Below, piece by piece: positions 1 to 7,963 of a DNA stretch of 43,128 nt. The notes below the pieces were generated by a model that was given only the letters and a program-made list of their open reading frames with translations, made no database searches and had not been told where the DNA came from. Position numbers and translations under genes: made by a program. Every line of letters starts with the position of its first letter. Position 1 is the first letter of the stretch. Source of the DNA: Ruminiclostridium sp. (GTDB lineage Bacteria > Bacillota > Clostridia > Oscillospirales > Ruminococcaceae); the NCBI GenBank assembly GCA_024682455.1, contig JAIKZF010000070.1:1-43128 (forward strand), in the 5' to 3' direction.

Positions 1-174
1 GCAAACAACCCCAACAAAACTGTAGAAATAAATATGAACTATTATAACCAATGCGGTTATATATGTTTTATTCCCACGGCTGACGACAGAATATATATTA
101 CAACAGTGGCAATGGCAGGTGGTATATCAAGGTATATCACCAAGATCATAGGCCGCAAATATAACGCTGCATGA
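1..174 (+). CDS. C-terminal fragment of an unidentified protein (phage-like context)
   Basis: An open frame enters from the left edge and ends with TGA at 172-174, giving 57 residues of a protein whose start lies outside the window. I do not recognise the family. The stop overlaps the ATG of the holin-like gene (ATGA at 171-174), so it is translationally coupled to the lysis genes and is probably a late phage gene such as a tail or base-plate component (inference). Its DNA is visibly AT-rich (many ATA, AAT and TAT codons), unlike the GC-rich genes that follow, which suggests a different origin. Confidence 0.6.
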   Translation, partial: ANNPNKTVEINMNYYNQCGYICFIPTADDRIYITTVAMAGGISRYITKIIGRKYNAA

Positions 175-446
175 AGATAATTATAGAAAAAAAGCCCCGT
201 AAGAAGTGGCAGTTCTCGAAGTGCTGGCTCGCCGCGTGCATCGTGATATCGCTTATATTCACGGCGGCGAGCTACATACTTGCGGCGTACGACAAGAACC
301 CGGTAGCGGAGCTTTCCGCCTCGGTGATAGAAGCGCTGTGGGGAGCCTCGGGAACGAGCTTTGTCGGGTATGCTCTCCAGAACTGCGTCAGGGCTTTTAC
401 CTCGTCAAAATTCGGGCTGCCCGCAAAAAACGGAAATGAGGAATGA
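171..446 (+). CDS. Holin-like small membrane protein
   Basis: This 91-residue protein has a basic N-terminus (KKPRKKW), one clear membrane segment at about residues 19-40 (WLAACIVISLIFTAASYILA) and a second weakly hydrophobic stretch around 48-75. Small size, a charged N-terminus and a position directly before an endolysin are the usual marks of a phage holin, which makes membrane lesions that let the lysin out. No sequence family is certain, so the call rests on size, topology and neighbourhood. It overlaps the previous gene by 4 bp and ends 1 bp before the endolysin ATG, consistent with one lysis operon. It could also be another small phage membrane protein. Confidence 0.5.
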   Translation: MKIIIEKKPRKKWQFSKCWLAACIVISLIFTAASYILAAYDKNPVAELSASVIEALWGASGTSFVGYALQNCVRAFTSSKFGLPAKNGNEE

Positions 447-447
447 A

Positions 448-1227
448 ATGGGGATATACACGAATAACGGTCTCGTGACGCACGCGAGGAACGCGCTCGG
501 GCTCAGGACGAAGTATATGTGGGGCGGGATACTCCGCCCCATTACCGCAGACGGGATTGCGGTGCTGAAAAAGCTCTACTCCGGGGTTGCCGGCACGGGC
601 TATACGCCCGGGCGCTGGGAGGAGCTCTCCGCTCTTGCGGGAAAGGGCTATTACGGATGCGATTGCGTCGGACTGATAAAATCATACTACTGGTCGGGCA
701 GGAGCTGCGGAGGCACAGGCTCGCCGAAATACGGAGCGGCAGGCTTCCCGGATGTGAACGCGGGTGGAATGTACGCAGCGGCAAGGATTAAGGGCGGCAT
801 ATCCGCGCTCCCGGAGACTCCGGGACTGATACTGTACAGCAGGAGCAGACCTCACGTCGGGATCTACGCCGGGAACGGCAATGTGCTCGAATGTACATAC
901 AGCACGCGGGGAGACGGCGTTGTCGGGACAAGGCTCGGGGATTTCGGCTGGGAATACTGGTTCGAGTGTCCGTATATAACGTATGAGAGCGGTCTCACCG
1001 GACCCGCGGCGATAAAGAGATGCACTCTCGCGTTTCCTGCTGCGGTAAGGTCAAAGCCGTCGCCCGCTGCGGGGCGTATCGGCAGATACACGGCGGGCAG
1101 CACAGTCACGGTGGTATGCGGCTCCGAGACGCTCGATAAGGCTTCGGGATACACCTATATACGCGTTGCCGCCGAGCGTGAGATGTGGATAGTGAAGTCG
1201 GCTCTGAAGGCTTCCGAACGAATATGA
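448..1227 (+). CDS. NlpC/P60-type peptidoglycan hydrolase (phage endolysin-like)
   Basis: This 259-residue protein has no signal peptide. The N-terminal NlpC/P60-like domain carries the nucleophile Cys73 in a DCVGL motif and the general base His136 in a PHVGIY motif; the family cleaves the gamma-D-Glu-diamino acid bond or related amide bonds of peptidoglycan. Residues about 185-259 look like an SH3b-type wall-binding domain (RSKPSPAAGRIGRY, then a WIVKSAL ending). The start at 448 is chosen for a GAGG site at 438-441, seven bases upstream; an in-frame ATG at 436 lacks a site. Lack of a signal peptide together with the holin-like gene before it points to a phage lysin rather than a secreted housekeeping hydrolase. 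Confidence 0.75.
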   Translation: MGIYTNNGLVTHARNALGLRTKYMWGGILRPITADGIAVLKKLYSGVAGTGYTPGRWEELSALAGKGYYGCDCVGLIKSYYWSGRSCGGTGSPKYGAAGFPDVNAGGMYAAARIKGGISALPETPGLILYSRSRPHVGIYAGNGNVLECTYSTRGDGVVGTRLGDFGWEYWFECPYITYESGLTGPAAIKRCTLAFPAAVRSKPSPAAGRIGRYTAGSTVTVVCGSETLDKASGYTYIRVAAEREMWIVKSALKASERI

Positions 1228-1411
1228 CGCCTCCTCACGGTTAAATGGTTACGGCTGTCGGGAGCGGGCAGGGAGGCGGTTTGCGCAGATATCGTTTTCA
1301 CGAAAATGCCGCATAATGAGGCAAAACAGCGGTAATACTCCGCACTTTGCCGCCGGTTTTGTGTAAAGTTACAGAAATGGTGTCAGAAAGGTGAAAAAGC
1401 GTCCGGGACAG

Positions 1412-1440
1412 TTGACCGGAGAGCTGCCCGGTGCTATAAT
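1412..1440 (+). promoter_or_regulatory. SigA-type promoter
   Basis: TTGACC (1412-1417) and TATAAT (1435-1440) are separated by 17 bp. It lies 63 bp before the ATG at 1504. The 1228-1411 stretch before it holds no gene; only a possible long-loop hairpin (GCCTCC near 1230 with GGAGGC near 1274), perhaps the lysis-operon terminator. Confidence 0.75.
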
Positions 1441-1503
1441 AACGTAAAGAGAGAGAAATGACAGACCGTGCGACAGAAGAACAGAGAAACGGAGACGATA
1501 GTT

Positions 1504-1794
1504 ATGAAAACAACAATGATATTTGCCGCGGAGGGCGACACCTACCTGTCCGTGACATATAAACCCGTCGAGGCGGCGGATAAAGGCACAAAGCTCCTGA
1601 ATACGCTGTATTTCGCGGAGATGAGCGGCAGTAATGAGCACGGCTTCTCCGTGAGGTTCAGACTGCCTTTCTTCGAGAGATTCAGCAGAAAGGGCTTCAT
1701 AACAAAGCACAGCGCTCTGAAATATCAGCAGGAGATATTTGACAAGTATTTTGACGATTATCTTGCTGACGAACCCGCCGAGCTGCTTGCCTGA
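1504..1794 (+). CDS. Small hypothetical protein, 96 aa
   Basis: I do not recognise this protein. It is a soluble-looking 96-residue chain with no signal peptide or membrane segment, mixed beta-like N-terminal half (TTMIFAAEGDTYLSVTYKPV) and an acidic C-terminal helix (YQQEIFDKYFDDYLADEP). The start at 1504 is set by a GGAG site nine bases upstream and by the promoter at 1412-1440. It is a single-gene unit closed by a strong hairpin terminator. It sits directly after the phage-like lysis genes, so it could be a cargo or boundary gene, but composition matches the host-like regions. Confidence 0.6.
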   Translation: MKTTMIFAAEGDTYLSVTYKPVEAADKGTKLLNTLYFAEMSGSNEHGFSVRFRLPFFERFSRKGFITKHSALKYQQEIFDKYFDDYLADEPAELLA

Positions 1795-1813
1795 GATCGC
1801 AGAAAACAAAGAG

Positions 1814-1848
1814 ACCGCCGTTCGTTTGAAACGAACGGCGGTTTTTTT
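1814..1848 (+). terminator. Rho-independent terminator, probably bidirectional
   Basis: A near-perfect inverted repeat (ACCGCCGTTCGTTT against its complement, 1814-1841) is followed by seven T at 1842-1848. It ends the small gene on the + strand and lies directly after the stop codon of the GH9 gene on the - strand, where a looser T-rich stretch also follows. Confidence 0.85.
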
Positions 1849-3478
1849 ATTGTCCGCACAGATAAGCGAGAACGAATACGGTCGGCGAGTTCCAGTAAAC
1901 GGCGACCTCGTTGAGCGAGTAACATTCGGTATTGTCAACGTAGCACTTTGCGGGAGGAGTACCGCTTTCGATGAATTTTATCGCGGCGGGATCGGCGGGG
2001 TGACGGTTGGGACCGCCGACGACCATTCCGGGTATACATTTGTCAATGCCGTCGCAGGCTGCGGTGCGCAGATGCGGGAAGTTGCAGCTGTATTCGCCGA
2101 TACCCGTTACATAGCTTATCCCGAGCGGGTTGGCGCCGAGCAGATAGCCGAGCTGTCTTGCCGCGTAGCTGCGGCAGGAGGAGTCTCCGTTGATATGATC
2201 GTTCACGGCGAAAACCATACCGCTCTTCATAACGTGCATATTGCTGCCCCAATAGTAGTGATTGTGGCTTATCGCGGTACCGTAGCCGCTGCTTTCCGAC
2301 AGCAGCTTAAGCGCGGCGGCGGCGCCGTAGAACACGCTTTTCAAGCGCGTTTCGACGAGCCGTTCCTTCCGGTGAGGGCAAAGCAGATACGCGAGTGCGC
2401 CGAGCCCGCCTGTCTCGTGATATCCGAACTCGGTAAACGAGAATTCCTTCGACATCGCGTCCTTCATCAGCTTATGATATTCGTCGTCTCCGGTAGCGGC
2501 GTACATTTCCGCGAACGCCCAGAACCTGTTCGAGTGGTCGGAGTGCTGACCGTAGAGCCCCGTATTGCATTCCTCGGGATTGGTGAACCCGAGAAAAGCG
2601 GGATTTGCGGCGAGCCAGTCCGCCGAACGTACGGCGGCGGCGAGCAGCTTCTCCGAGAATTCCCTGTCAAAGGGCTCATAGATGCCCGACGCCAGAGCGC
2701 ATATCGCGGCGAGATCTGCCGCAGCCATGGACGAGGCGGGGAACACGTACATTTTCGCCTTGTCATTCTCCGGCATTATGAACGGGGCGTGCAGGGCGGT
2801 CGTAGCCTTGTGGTATACCGCGCCGTCCGCGCGCTGCATTTTCATCAGCCATTCGAGCTCATATTTCACCTCGGCGAGTATGTCCGGAAGTCCTCCGTCC
2901 GCGGGTATACCCGGCTTGATGTGCGCGAACGCCTTCGGGAACAGCCTGTACGCGTACAGCAGATGAGCGGCTGCGCAGGCTCCCGGGGTCACATAGCGGC
3001 CGTAGTCGCCCGCGTCGTGCCAGCCTCCGGTAATGTCCAGCGTTATGTCGCAGTCCTCCCAGAGGACAGCCTTTTCGGTATGGCAGGGGCCGTGCACCCA
3101 TTCGCCGGCGTACGCGCTGTCGAGTCCGCAGCCGCACCTCTGGTAATAGAACGCTTTCAGAGTGCTGCTCAGCACATTGTCGTATACATCGTGCGATATG
3201 CGGAACATGGCGGATGAGGCGCCGTTTGCCGTGACGCGGAAGCTGCCCGTTTCGCGGAAGCCACTGAGATCCGCGATGTATACCGTGTCTCCCGACGCCC
3301 TGTCGAAGCCCTTTTCGGTGGGTATGCCGGAATAGCGCAGCCTTCCGCCGCTGTCGATTATATCGAAGCTGTCGCACTTGAAGGGCAGTATTGCTTTCTT
3401 TTCTCCGTCGGGCAGGAAGCCTGCCTGATTAAGGAAAATGCCGATCGGTATCGTATCCCTGCTGTGGTCGCTGCTCAT
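1847..3478 (-). CDS. Glycoside hydrolase family 9 beta-glucanase (endoglucanase or cellodextrinase), no signal peptide
   Basis: This 543-residue protein has an N-terminal Ig-like (CelD_N) domain at about 8-95 and an (alpha/alpha)6 GH9 domain from about 100 to the end. The catalytic base region is GGWHDAGDYGRYV, with Asp155 and Asp158; the acid is Glu524 in LNEVAVYWNSP; a PHLRTA motif is also present. GH9 enzymes cleave beta-1,4-glucans with inversion. There is no signal peptide, so it probably acts on imported cellodextrins in the cytoplasm (inference). An upstream in-frame TTG at 3526 overlaps the promoter -10 box and cannot be the start; ATG 3478 has GGAGGAAAGG before it. No dockerin or CBM is present. 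Confidence 0.88.
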   Translation of the reverse strand: MSSDHSRDTIPIGIFLNQAGFLPDGEKKAILPFKCDSFDIIDSGGRLRYSGIPTEKGFDRASGDTVYIADLSGFRETGSFRVTANGASSAMFRISHDVYDNVLSSTLKAFYYQRCGCGLDSAYAGEWVHGPCHTEKAVLWEDCDITLDITGGWHDAGDYGRYVTPGACAAAHLLYAYRLFPKAFAHIKPGIPADGGLPDILAEVKYELEWLMKMQRADGAVYHKATTALHAPFIMPENDKAKMYVFPASSMAAADLAAICALASGIYEPFDREFSEKLLAAAVRSADWLAANPAFLGFTNPEECNTGLYGQHSDHSNRFWAFAEMYAATGDDEYHKLMKDAMSKEFSFTEFGYHETGGLGALAYLLCPHRKERLVETRLKSVFYGAAAALKLLSESSGYGTAISHNHYYWGSNMHVMKSGMVFAVNDHINGDSSCRSYAARQLGYLLGANPLGISYVTGIGEYSCNFPHLRTAACDGIDKCIPGMVVGGPNRHPADPAAIKFIESGTPPAKCYVDNTECYSLNEVAVYWNSPTVFVLAYLCGQ

Positions 3479-3525
3479 ATCGTACCTTTCCTCCGCGGCG
3501 CGGATATTGTTGTTGTCTGTACTCA

Positions 3526-3554
3526 ATTATAACACATCCGGCGGAAAAATGCAA
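3526..3554 (-). promoter_or_regulatory. SigA-type promoter of the GH9 gene, shared upstream element
   Basis: On the - strand TTGCAT (3554-3549) and TATAAT (3531-3526) are 17 bp apart, with an extended TG before the -10. The sequence just upstream of the -35 (TTCTCCCA then TTGCAT) and further AT-rich sequence to about 3600 resembles the promoters of two hybrid kinases at 16931-16959 and 43055-43083. The rest of 3555-3724 shows no gene. Confidence 0.8.
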
Positions 3555-3724
3555 TGGGAGAAGAAAACAAAAATTTCTGTCTGAGTTTTCCGGATAATAA
3601 TGGAGGCTCGTGCATTATGGAAGATCATACCGTAAAGCCTTTGTGAATTGTGCATTGAATGACGCGGCATTTTTATGCAAAACATAGAAAATACGCGGAA
3701 TGATCAAATTCTGTTATTTTTCTG

Positions 3725-3753
3725 TTACATTTCGGGAGATAATATGTTATAAT
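3725..3753 (+). promoter_or_regulatory. SigA-type promoter of the S66 peptidase fusion
   Basis: TTACAT (3725-3730) and TATAAT (3748-3753), 17 bp spacing, with extended TG. It places the transcript start near 3760, which rules out longer upstream reading of the following gene. Confidence 0.8.
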
Positions 3754-3783
3754 TATTTAGCTATTTTCTATTGGAAGGGATAT

Positions 3784-6183
3784 ATGATGCTTACCGTTTT
3801 CAGATCAGAAAAGAGAAAAAGATCAAAATTCCGCAGGGCGGCAATGTCCCTGCTGCTGGCGCTGACGTTCGCAGTAAGCGCCGTACCGGCGGCGGAAGCC
3901 GATTCGACATATTACATTTACATAGAAGCCGACAATACCACTCTGCGCAGCGGACCGGGCTACGGTTACGACAGCGTGGGAAAGGTAGCCAAGGCAGGAA
4001 AGATCAACTACCTCGGATCGGGGCTGGACGCTTCAAACAACGTCTGGTTCAAGGTCGGGAGCTCGACGGGAAAGGCGGGCTGGGTGTCCTCCGACGAGGC
4101 CAAGCGCTTCTTCAAATCCTCCGCGAAGCCCGCGGGCTTCATTTCGCCGGTATACAACTCGGACGGCTCGTCCTACAACGACATCTACAAGCAGATATAC
4201 AAGGTCGCCGCGGATTACGGCGCGGTGGGAGCCCAGGTCTCCGTGATACAGGGAAAGGACGGAAAGACGTTCGACTGGAATTACGGCTGGTCGCAGTACG
4301 GCACCAAGCGCATGGGCGTGACCACAAAGATAGGCGCGGGAGAGATAGCCGAAACAGTAACGGCCATCTGCGCTCTGAAACTCCAGGAAAACAAAATGGC
4401 AAAGCTCTCCGAGTCCATAGCGAAGTACTGGGGGATCGAGACGGCAAAGACCATATCCGTAGCCTCCCTGCTTACGAACACCTCCGGACTTAAGAGCTTC
4501 AGCGGGCTTTCGGGGATAAAGGCAACGCGTGAGGTGCTGCGGTCGTCCGACAGCTTTGTTTCCGGCGTGAAGCCGGGTACAGTCTCCGCGTGGAGGAACA
4601 ATCCGTCGGGCTTCGGCGTGGCTGCCGCGACTCTTGAGCTCGTGGTGAACGAGACCCTTGAGAAATTTGCGGAGGACAACCTGTTCAAGCCTCTCGACGC
4701 GGATATGTCGTTCTTTTCCGGCGGCATAGTCAATACCAAAAAGCTCGCTAACCGCTACGGCCACGGAGTCGAGGTTTGTATGCTGAGCGACGAGGCGAAG
4801 GCTATAAAGCCCTCCGGCGTTATCGGGCAGGATCAGCTGAATTACGCGAACGGCTTCACGTCCTCGACGCAGGATATAGCGAAGATATTCTATATGCTGG
4901 CGAACGACGGCGTTTATAACGGGCAGCGCATACTCACCACAGCCTCGGTGAAAGCCATAGAGGACAAGCACTTTACCGTAAAGGAGAACGGTGCCGAGTT
5001 CAGACAATGCCTCGGACTGAGATATATGGCGTCGATGTACGGCACCAAGGGGCTGTATTACAGTATGGGCAGCTCGAACGGCATGACGACCTTCGCTTCC
5101 TATGACCCCGTCACGAAGAACACCGTGGCTGTCACGGTATCGGGCGCGAAGGAGGGCTATGACAAGTACGGCAATTACAAAGCCTGCGGCGAGATAGCCT
5201 CGGAGGTCTACGGGATACTGAACGACAGCGTGCGCTCGCTCTACACCGATATCACGAAGAAGGGCAAGGCTCTTAAGCCCGGCGATACGATAGGCATAGT
5301 GGCGCCGTCGTACTATATGGAAGAGGCGGACTTCAACCGTGCCGTGAACTTCCTTAAGAAAATGGGCTACAATGTCAAGATAGCGCCGTCGTGCACGATG
5401 AGATACAAGTATTACGCGGGCTCGGACAAGCAGCGTGCCAAGGATATCAACAACTTCTTCGCCGACGACAAGGTCGACGGCATCCTGTGTATGCGCGGAG
5501 GCAACGGCGCTTCCCGTATCCTCGACTACCTCGATTACGAGCTTATAGCGAAGCATCCCAAGCTTTTCATAGGCTACAGCGACATTACGGCGCTGCATAT
5601 AGCGCTTTATCAGAAATGCGGGATAACCACGGTGCACGGAGCAATGCTTACGAGCTTTACCGCGACCGTGAACCAGTATACGTCGGATCAGTTCTTCGAC
5701 GGGATACGAAAGACCACCCCGATAGGGGAGATAAAGCTTCCCGAGGGCAGAAAGCTCGAAGCTATGGTGACCGGCACAGCCGAGGGACCGCTCGTCGGCG
5801 GAAACCTCTCGGTCATCGCCTCTCTCGCGGGCACAAAGTACGAGCTTAAGGGCGATAAGTGCATACTGCTGATCGAGGAGCTGGGAGAATCTTCCTCGGT
5901 TATCGACAGAATGCTTCAGCAGCTTTATCAGAACGGTCTCTTCGACCGCGTTTCCGGCATAATCATAGGCGACCTTACCGACTGCCCCGCTTATGAGGGA
6001 GTGACCGCCAAAGCCGTTATCCGCGAGTTCGCGGAGAAGATCGGAAAGCCGGTCGTTTCCGGAGTACCGTGCGGACACAGCGGCATAAATATGTTCATGC
6101 CTCTCGGCGTGCGGGTAAGGATAACCGCCGGCAAGGACGGCAGCGCTTCGGTCAGGGTGCTTGAGTCCGCGCTCATAAAATAA
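3784..6183 (+). CDS. Secreted SH3 / degenerate beta-lactamase-like / S66 (LD-carboxypeptidase) fusion protein
   Basis: This 799-residue protein starts with a basic signal peptide (cleavage near AEADS, residue 40), then an SH3_3 domain (about 42-110), a serine beta-lactamase-fold domain (about 120-490) and a C-terminal S66 peptidase domain (about 500-799). The S66 triad is complete: Ser599 in GYSD, Glu698 in LLIEELGES and His765 in CGHSG; this family includes LD-carboxypeptidases and MccF. The beta-lactamase-like domain has lost its SxxK (GEIAETV instead) and its YxN (WRNN), so it is probably a non-catalytic binding or structural module. The site GGAAGG at 3773 supports starting at 3784 or 3787. 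A role in trimming tetrapeptide stems outside the cell is likely (inference). Confidence 0.82.
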   Translation: MMLTVFRSEKRKRSKFRRAAMSLLLALTFAVSAVPAAEADSTYYIYIEADNTTLRSGPGYGYDSVGKVAKAGKINYLGSGLDASNNVWFKVGSSTGKAGWVSSDEAKRFFKSSAKPAGFISPVYNSDGSSYNDIYKQIYKVAADYGAVGAQVSVIQGKDGKTFDWNYGWSQYGTKRMGVTTKIGAGEIAETVTAICALKLQENKMAKLSESIAKYWGIETAKTISVASLLTNTSGLKSFSGLSGIKATREVLRSSDSFVSGVKPGTVSAWRNNPSGFGVAAATLELVVNETLEKFAEDNLFKPLDADMSFFSGGIVNTKKLANRYGHGVEVCMLSDEAKAIKPSGVIGQDQLNYANGFTSSTQDIAKIFYMLANDGVYNGQRILTTASVKAIEDKHFTVKENGAEFRQCLGLRYMASMYGTKGLYYSMGSSNGMTTFASYDPVTKNTVAVTVSGAKEGYDKYGNYKACGEIASEVYGILNDSVRSLYTDITKKGKALKPGDTIGIVAPSYYMEEADFNRAVNFLKKMGYNVKIAPSCTMRYKYYAGSDKQRAKDINNFFADDKVDGILCMRGGNGASRILDYLDYELIAKHPKLFIGYSDITALHIALYQKCGITTVHGAMLTSFTATVNQYTSDQFFDGIRKTTPIGEIKLPEGRKLEAMVTGTAEGPLVGGNLSVIASLAGTKYELKGDKCILLIEELGESSSVIDRMLQQLYQNGLFDRVSGIIIGDLTDCPAYEGVTAKAVIREFAEKIGKPVVSGVPCGHSGINMFMPLGVRVRITAGKDGSASVRVLESALIK

Positions 6184-6193
6184 CAGAGATATC

Positions 6194-6227
6194 GCTCTCC
6201 TTCGGCTGTATTCGGGGGAGAGCTTTT
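6194..6227 (+). terminator. Hairpin with short T run (weak terminator or attenuator)
   Basis: GCTCTCC (6194-6200) pairs with GGAGAGC (6217-6223) and is followed by TTTT. It lies between the S66 fusion and the cardiolipin synthase, whose AGGAG site starts four bases later, and no separate promoter is seen, so read-through is likely. Confidence 0.5.
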
Positions 6228-6246
6228 GTAAGGAGATGAATACCGC

Positions 6247-7824
6247 GTGGTAAGACCCGCCGATACCGACGAGAAGGTGACCAGACTGCTCAGCCGCAGA
6301 AAGCACGGGATATTTCGCGCGGTGTTCGGGCGCGCAGGTCTGATACTTGTGCTTTTTGTTCTTCAGCTGCTGTTGATAATGTCGTTGTATGAGCGGCTCG
6401 AAGAGCTGTTTGCCATGCTGTCGCTGTTCATGGCGGTATTCTTCATTTCCATGGTGATATATCTTTTCGGCTGCGAAATGGACTATTCCGCGAAGCTGAC
6501 GTGGCTGTGGGCGATAATGATGTTCCCCGTGCCGGGGAGCGTGCTGCTGTTCATCGTAAGGCGCAACATCGGACACGGAAAGATAAAGAACAGGGTAGAG
6601 CACCTTATCGACAGCACAAAGCGGCTGCTGCCCTATGACGAGACAGCGCTGAACGAGCCGGAGGTGAAGGCTTCCTGCACCGACGCTCTGTGCAGATACG
6701 CCTCAAAGAGCGGCTGCTTTCCGCTGTACGCGAATACCGGGGTGAAGTATTTCCCTCTGGGCGAGGATAAGTTCGCCGCTATGCTCACGGAGCTTGAAAA
6801 GGCGGAGCGCTTCATCTTCATGGAATATTTCATAATAGACGAGGGCTATATGTGGGGCAGGGTGCTGTCCATACTTGCGGAGAAGGTGAAGCAGGGCGTC
6901 GACGTGCGCGTCATGTACGACGGTATGTGCGAGATATCGCTGCTCCCGCATAACTATCCGAAGCGCATGGGAAAACTCGGTATAAAGTGCAAGGCGTTCT
7001 CACCGATAATGCCGTTCATCTCGACGCAGTACAACTACCGTGACCACCGCAAGATACTGGTGATAGACGGCAGGACCGCGTTCACCGGAGGCGTGAACCT
7101 TGCGGACGAGTATATAAACATCGCGTCACGGTTCGGGCACTGGAAGGACACCGCCGTTATGCTTAAGGGCGAGGCAGTGCGAAGCTTCACTCTGATGTTC
7201 CTGCAAATGTGGAATATCAGCGAGCGCGTGCCCGAGTGGGACGAGTTCCTGGAGCCCTCGCCTCCTGTCAGCGCGAAGGGCTGGGTCATGCCGTATTCCG
7301 ACAGCCCGCTCGACGACGAGAAGCTCGGTGAGAACGTGTATATCGATATCCTCTCCCGCGCCTCACGCTATGTGCATATAATGACGCCGTACCTGATACT
7401 GGACGGCGAGCTGGAGGCCGCGCTGAGATTTGCCGCCGAGCGCGGAGTCGACGTAAGCATAATACTGCCCGGTATACCCGACAAGAAGGGTGCCTACGCT
7501 CTCGCGAAGAAGCATTACAAAACGCTGGTGAATTCCGGCGTTAAGCTCTATGAGTATACCCCCGGCTTTGTCCACGCGAAGGTGTTCGTCTCCGATGACG
7601 AGAAGGCTGTCGTGGGGACGATAAACCTCGATTACCGCAGCCTGTATCATCATTTCGAGTGCGCGGCGTATATGTTCCGTACGGACTGTATACCGGACAT
7701 TGAGAGGGACTTTCAGGAAACTCTCTCCAAGTGCCGTGTGGTCACGCCCGAAACGATAAAGAAAGAAAAGCTCTTCTACAGGGTCGCGGGAGCCTTTCTG
7801 AAAATATTCGCGCCGCTGATGTGA
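6247..7824 (+). CDS. cls: Cardiolipin synthase (phospholipase D family)
   Basis: This 525-residue membrane protein has three hydrophobic segments near the N-terminus (about 31-51, 58-76, 85-105), matching the PLDc_N region, then two PLD domains with HKD motifs: His267 in DHRKILVID and His443 in VHAKVFVSD. Cardiolipin synthase joins two phosphatidylglycerol molecules at the inner membrane face. Length is normal for ClsA-type enzymes. The start is a GTG with AGGAG eleven bases upstream; no better ATG exists nearby. It probably shares a transcript with the S66 fusion, so both may belong to an envelope-maintenance unit. Confidence 0.9.
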   Translation: MVRPADTDEKVTRLLSRRKHGIFRAVFGRAGLILVLFVLQLLLIMSLYERLEELFAMLSLFMAVFFISMVIYLFGCEMDYSAKLTWLWAIMMFPVPGSVLLFIVRRNIGHGKIKNRVEHLIDSTKRLLPYDETALNEPEVKASCTDALCRYASKSGCFPLYANTGVKYFPLGEDKFAAMLTELEKAERFIFMEYFIIDEGYMWGRVLSILAEKVKQGVDVRVMYDGMCEISLLPHNYPKRMGKLGIKCKAFSPIMPFISTQYNYRDHRKILVIDGRTAFTGGVNLADEYINIASRFGHWKDTAVMLKGEAVRSFTLMFLQMWNISERVPEWDEFLEPSPPVSAKGWVMPYSDSPLDDEKLGENVYIDILSRASRYVHIMTPYLILDGELEAALRFAAERGVDVSIILPGIPDKKGAYALAKKHYKTLVNSGVKLYEYTPGFVHAKVFVSDDEKAVVGTINLDYRSLYHHFECAAYMFRTDCIPDIERDFQETLSKCRVVTPETIKKEKLFYRVAGAFLKIFAPLM

Positions 7825-7845
7825 AAAAAAAGCGGCGTTTTTTAT
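7811..7845 (+). terminator. Rho-independent terminator overlapping the cls stop
   Basis: CGCCGC (7811-7816) pairs with GCGGCG (7832-7837), followed by six T. The stop codon of cls lies in the loop. Confidence 0.75.
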
Positions 7846-7899
7846 TTCTCTTACCGGTATAATTTTGCTCGAATGCTTTTTCTTTATATCATAATATTG

Positions 7900-7905
7900 T
7901 ATAAT
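7900..7905 (+). promoter_or_regulatory. -10 box of the dCache hybrid kinase
   Basis: A perfect TATAAT at 7900-7905 lies 58 bp before the chosen ATG. No convincing -35 stands 17 bp upstream (TTTTTC at 7877-7882), so the promoter may be extended or activated. It lacks the upstream element shared by the other two hybrid kinases. Confidence 0.5.
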
Positions 7906-7963
7906 AAGTTTAAGTATGTATCATTTACAGCTTCAAGCAAGATCTACTCTATGGAGAAAAAAA

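Noticed and set aside
3479-3526. TTG start 16 codons upstream for the GH9 protein
   Set aside because: It overlaps the -10 box, so it would lie upstream of the transcript start; ATG 3478 has a good ribosome site.
4033-6603. Very long antisense open frame (about 856 codons) opposite the S66 fusion gene
   Set aside because: It mirrors the codon bias of the real gene, has His/Arg/Leu-rich sequence with no domain, no ribosome site and no promoter; similar shadows occur opposite the kinase genes (for example 13149-15977 on the + strand).
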